64,000 bases of DNA from Pseudobutyrivibrio sp. (lineage in GTDB: Bacteria > Bacillota > Clostridia > Lachnospirales > Lachnospiraceae). The notes under the pieces were generated by a model, which was not told the DNA's origin, did no database searches, and saw only the letters and a program-made list of their open reading frames with translations. The DNA lies in the NCBI GenBank assembly GCA_017557435.1, contig JAFYYR010000001.1, forward strand, positions 62,001 to 126,000, given 5' to 3'. Made by a program: the position numbers and the translations under genes. This document shows, in pieces, positions 61,188 to 64,000 of the stretch (position 1 is the first letter of the stretch; the number at the start of each line of letters is the position of its first letter).

Positions 61188-61762
61188 TACTGTTTATGCA
61201 CTTGAGGAAAAAGCTTTGGTATTAAAGAGCTGATGATTAAAACAGCAAAAGTAATAAACTCAAGGAATAAATATCTGCTTGTTTTGGTCAGGTATAGAAT
61301 AATAGAAAGCAGAATGCAAAGTACTAGGTAAATATTTGTTTTATTTTTAAAAATAGAGTTCTCTTCTTCTGTAACAGGTCTATTTGGATGATTGATAGGT
61401 CCAATAATAAAAAGAATTATAGGTAATAGGATACATCCAATAAGAGATATGTAATCTGGAACAGAAAAATACTTAACCAGCAACAGGGACCCTGTCAAAA
61501 TAAAGCAGGACAAGAAGTAACAGTGGATAAATTTATTAAGATGAAGTCCACCGGCCAAAGACCTGAGGGGCATAAAAATACATGAAAAGAGGATGCACTC
61601 AAAAAACATACCAAGGCAGATACCAATGATAAAGCAAGAGATAAAACTGATGCTTATTTCTAAAAAGCAAGTAAGTCCATAAAGGTAGATATCATAATCC
61701 GCTTCTGAGATGGTGTCCTTTGAAAGAAGATAATCTGTAAGTTTAGTAGCAAGTTTTTCCAT
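61187..61762 (-). CDS. agrB: AgrB-like accessory gene regulator protease
   Basis: A 191-residue membrane protease with about six helices. The catalytic motif is RSLAGGLHLN with His74 and Cys81, the same seven-residue spacing as His77/Cys84 of S. aureus AgrB. AgrB-type enzymes cut and cyclise an AgrD peptide into a thiolactone signal. ATG 61762 has AAGGAG 6 nt upstream, and the frame back to 61801 overlaps the LytTR gene. It starts 13 bp after that gene. No AgrD-like short frame lies beside it, since its 3' end meets the dnaB terminator. Confidence 0.88.
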   Translation of the reverse strand: MEKLATKLTDYLLSKDTISEADYDIYLYGLTCFLEISISFISCFIIGICLGMFFECILFSCIFMPLRSLAGGLHLNKFIHCYFLSCFILTGSLLLVKYFSVPDYISLIGCILLPIILFIIGPINHPNRPVTEEENSIFKNKTNIYLVLCILLSIILYLTKTSRYLFLEFITFAVLIISSLIPKLFPQVHKQ

Positions 61763-61775
61763 TAGTTTCTCCTTA

Positions 61776-62513
61776 TTAAAAAGGCATTTTATTAGCAGCA
61801 AGCTCTAAAACAGCTGCTTTAATAGCTTTTTGTCGATCCACACTTATTTTTATATCGATATCCTTATTAAGATAACCTAAAGTAAGATAATAAAAATTCA
61901 ATTTTTTAATGTAGTGATAATTAACAAAGTATGACTGATGAGGACGCAAGAAAACAAATTTAGAACCCTTTAATTTTTCCTCAACATCCGCCAGTTTGCC
62001 ATAAAAATAAGTGGTGGTGCCATCGTTTAAATGAATATAGATGGTGCGATTATTGCTTTCGAAATAAACGATATCTTTGAGAGGGCATTTTTTAAGCTCT
62101 TTGTTAAATGAAAACTGAAAATACTCCTCATTATCCTGAACTCGTTTGTAGGCTTCACCAAAATATCTTATAAGCCTATCTTTATCCAGTGGCTTAGATA
62201 TAAATCTAAATGGTTCCACTTCAAATAGTTCCTTCAAATAATCATCAAAACCGGAGATATAGATTATGAGAACCGTGGAATCGATTTTTCTTATCTCTCT
62301 TGCAGTAGCAAGTCCATCAAGCTTTTTCATTTCAATATCGAGAAAGATGATATTGAAAATAGAGCCCTGCTTAATGGCTTTCAAAAGATAATATCCATCT
62401 GTGAAAACTTCAATATCAGAGCGTATATTTTTTTCATCACATTCTGCTTCGATAATATCCTCAATCTGAGAAGAAAAGGCAGTATCATCATCGCAAATAG
62501 CAATCTGTAACAT
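61776..62513 (-). CDS. LytTR-family response regulator (AgrA-like)
   Basis: A 245-residue regulator. The receiver domain (1-120) has the acidic pocket CDDD (7-10), phospho-acceptor D59 in IFLDIEMKKLDG, and the lysine in ISKPLD. The C-terminal LytTR DNA-binding domain (about 140-240) has IVYFESNNRTIYIHLNDG and FLRPHQSYFVNYHYIKKL. It resembles AgrA/VirR regulators that usually pair with a GHKL-type histidine kinase. None is in the window; the neighbouring kinase is of another type. GGAGG precedes the ATG. Confidence 0.92.
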   Translation of the reverse strand: MLQIAICDDDTAFSSQIEDIIEAECDEKNIRSDIEVFTDGYYLLKAIKQGSIFNIIFLDIEMKKLDGLATAREIRKIDSTVLIIYISGFDDYLKELFEVEPFRFISKPLDKDRLIRYFGEAYKRVQDNEEYFQFSFNKELKKCPLKDIVYFESNNRTIYIHLNDGTTTYFYGKLADVEEKLKGSKFVFLRPHQSYFVNYHYIKKLNFYYLTLGYLNKDIDIKISVDRQKAIKAAVLELAANKMPF

Positions 62514-62543
62514 TATGTTATCCTCCCTTAAACTGTATAAAAA

Positions 62544-63890
62544 CTAAAATGATAGAATGGTTTTATATCCTGAAGATACTTCTGGGGTATTAACGGTTCC
62601 ACCATGAGCTTCAATAATTTGTTTTACGATAATCAGACCAAGACCATGTCTTAAATCAAGTCTTTCATCAAGTGCCTCAAAATAATGTGGTTTCTTTTGT
62701 GCTTCGGCAAATTCTTTTGAAACACCCACACCATTATCACTTACTATAATCTGTGGTTTTCCCTTATATGAATTTAATTCTATTTTGATATCACATCCAT
62801 TTGGATTATGTCTAATGCTGTTGTTTACAAGGTTTGAAAGAGCTCTTTCTATAAGTCTCTCATTACAATTAAGCTCTAATTGTTCAGCCGAAGGAGCTAT
62901 ATCAAGAGAGATGGAATATGGTTCTTCTAGGCCTTCGTTTATCTTGTCTGCAACGAAGGAACGAAGAAGCTTCGAAATACGTATATACGATAATTCTAAT
63001 GGTTGCATATTGTATTCGAGCATTGAAAATAGATTTAAATCAGAAACTAAATCTTTAATTCGAATAGAATTCTGCCCAATTATGTCAGCATATTTAGCAA
63101 TCTCATCGTTAACTTGAGGCAGGTTTTTAATCTTATCTGAATAGCCAAGTATGAGAGATAGTGGAGTGCGAATATCGTGAGAAACACCTGATATCCAATT
63201 AACTCTGGCTTCGTTTTGCCGGTTGATAACATAGGAAGCTTTGTTAACTGATTCTGCCACCTCAGATAGCTGTCCTTTTTCTTCTAGATTGATAGGCTGT
63301 CCAGAAGCAAGAGATTCAATGCCTTCAATAATTGGCTTGATATTTGATATAAATTTATTTTTTGAACGTAAATAAAGAATGATAATAAGAACAAGATCAA
63401 ACAGTAAAAGTGCAAAGAAAAATAAAGGAAGTTTTCTAATTGCTTTTATTGAAAAGAAATTTGGTTGCAGCTTTACATAGCTATCCTTTGGATAGCCAAG
63501 TAGCAATAATCCATCATCATGAGTATGAATAAAAACAGGATAATCATTTAGATAGCCTTTTGATATGACTGCCATATCGTTTATAGAATAACTTTCGGCA
63601 ATGTCACTTGGAGCCTGATGGTTCCACACTACGTTGCCATCCACATCCAGATAAATAGCCCAGATATTAAATTTGTTAAGGGTGTTTTGGGCAGATTCAG
63701 AAATACCGTAGACATTACAATCACCCTCTATAGCTGATATAACCTTCGAAGGAGAAGAATTGGTATAATCCGCCTTTACGATATTAAAAAAAGAAGCAAT
63801 AAAAATAATAATATTTATGACAACTAATGCGCATAAAAGAAGGATCAATCTAGAAAACTGTTTGGAAATATATTTAAGGTAAGGTCTCAT
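62544..63890 (-). CDS. sensor histidine kinase (HisKA/HATPase type)
   Basis: A 448-residue kinase. Membrane helix 1 (about 13-36) is followed by an extracellular sensor domain (37-155), helix 2 (about 155-175) and a linker. HisKA has phospho-His238 in SGVSHDIRTPLSLILGY. The ATPase domain has NLVNNSIRHNP (N box), VSDNGVGVS (G1) and RHGLGLIIVKQI (G2). It starts 4 bp after the upstream OmpR-type regulator gene, with AAAGGA inside that gene, so that regulator is its cognate partner. The LytTR gene follows 30 bp later. Confidence 0.93.
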   Translation of the reverse strand: MRPYLKYISKQFSRLILLLCALVVINIIIFIASFFNIVKADYTNSSPSKVISAIEGDCNVYGISESAQNTLNKFNIWAIYLDVDGNVVWNHQAPSDIAESYSINDMAVISKGYLNDYPVFIHTHDDGLLLLGYPKDSYVKLQPNFFSIKAIRKLPLFFFALLLFDLVLIIILYLRSKNKFISNIKPIIEGIESLASGQPINLEEKGQLSEVAESVNKASYVINRQNEARVNWISGVSHDIRTPLSLILGYSDKIKNLPQVNDEIAKYADIIGQNSIRIKDLVSDLNLFSMLEYNMQPLELSYIRISKLLRSFVADKINEGLEEPYSISLDIAPSAEQLELNCNERLIERALSNLVNNSIRHNPNGCDIKIELNSYKGKPQIIVSDNGVGVSKEFAEAQKKPHYFEALDERLDLRHGLGLIIVKQIIEAHGGTVNTPEVSSGYKTILSF

Positions 63891-63894
63891 ATAT

Positions 63895-64000
63895 TTATTC
63901 CTTTATAATAAGCCTATAACCTAATCCTTTTACCGTAAGAAGTGAAACAGGGGCAGAAGGATTAGATTCTATTTTCTCTCTAATTCTACGAATGTGTGTA
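63895..64000 (-). CDS. OmpR-family response regulator, C-terminal end (cut by window)
   Basis: The last 34 codons and the stop lie in the window. The peptide [16 protein letters not shown], then [11 protein letters not shown], is the recognition helix and wing of an OmpR/PhoB winged-helix domain. The receiver domain is beyond position 64000. It forms a two-component system with the kinase that begins 4 bp downstream. Confidence 0.88.
   Translation of the reverse strand, partial: THIRRIREKIESNPSAPVSLLTVKGLGYRLIIKE

Noticed and set aside
61159-61190. AgrD peptide gene next to agrB
   Set aside because: Only the dnaB terminator fits here, and the 13-bp gap upstream of agrB holds just its ribosome binding site.

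Overview
The window looks like an origin-proximal chromosome segment of a low-GC Gram-positive anaerobe of the Lachnospiraceae, most like Butyrivibrio/Pseudobutyrivibrio. This is inference. It rests on AT-rich codon use, AGGAGG-type ribosome binding sites with many TTG/GTG starts, the ParA/ParB-parS locus, the holB-ricT-trmN6-rsmI, rpsF-ssb-rpsR and gdpP-rplI-dnaB blocks that sit near oriC in Firmicutes, rubrerythrin, and many families typical of Lachnospiraceae. I see no phage, insertion sequence, CRISPR array or rRNA operon.

Layout. 1-3.4 kb: parS, parA, parB, DUF4446 and DUF3881 genes, tRNA-Arg(CCT). 3.4-7 kb: AEC transporter, a CheC/FliY-type phosphatase lacking the FliN part, a membrane protein with acidic tandem repeats, tRNA-Lys(CTT). 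7-12.2 kb: trmB, a D,D-carboxypeptidase, an ArgR-like protein, an AbiEi-like/unknown pair, a MobA-like nucleotidyltransferase. 12.2-19.5 kb: a long co-directional housekeeping run (Orn/Lys/Arg decarboxylase, guanylate kinase-like, YaaR, holB, ricT, tRNA methyltransferase, rsmI, DUF212, sirtuin). 19.5-23.1 kb: rpsF-ssb-rpsR and a biotin operon bioY-bioB-bioD with a BirA-type operator over its -35 box. 23.2-30.6 kb: acetyltransferase, macrodomain, CapA-like, Nudix, YbaK, glutamine amidotransferase-like hydrolase, a polar amino-acid ABC transporter, cytidylate kinase-like. 30.7-35.4 kb: a promoter/terminator pair, a RelA-type alarmone synthetase, a degenerate KaiC/PPDK-ATP-grasp fusion, sfsA, DUF1294. 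35.5-42.9 kb: YdjM-like protein, a 28-codon gene with its own signals, nucleotidase, rubrerythrin, dehydrogenase, EamA transporter, diguanylate cyclase, aminotransferase. 42.9-53.5 kb: a galactoside island (two paralogous binding proteins around an AraC regulator, two permeases, GH2 beta-galactosidase, DUF6106-like protein, galK, a 28-residue membrane peptide). 53.5-57.3 kb: an AraC remnant, three small membrane-protein genes, then a CdaR-like regulator and an MsmK/UgpC-type ATPase on the minus strand. 57.3-61.2 kb: gdpP-rplI-dnaB. 61.2-64 kb: minus-strand OmpR regulator (cut by the window edge), histidine kinase, LytTR regulator and AgrB.

How genes may work together. The sugar binding proteins and permeases lack an ATPase of their own; the MsmK-like ATPase about 8 kb away is the likely engine. 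The imported beta-galactoside would be split by the cytoplasmic GH2 enzyme and galactose phosphorylated by GalK. The CheC-like phosphatase and the next membrane protein, which ends in a FliM/FliY-like CheY-docking motif, look like a FliY split into two proteins. The alarmone synthetase and the KaiC/ATP-grasp fusion are adjacent behind an apparent attenuator and are the best candidate for an undescribed system. AgrB lies beside a LytTR regulator, but no AgrD peptide gene is visible.
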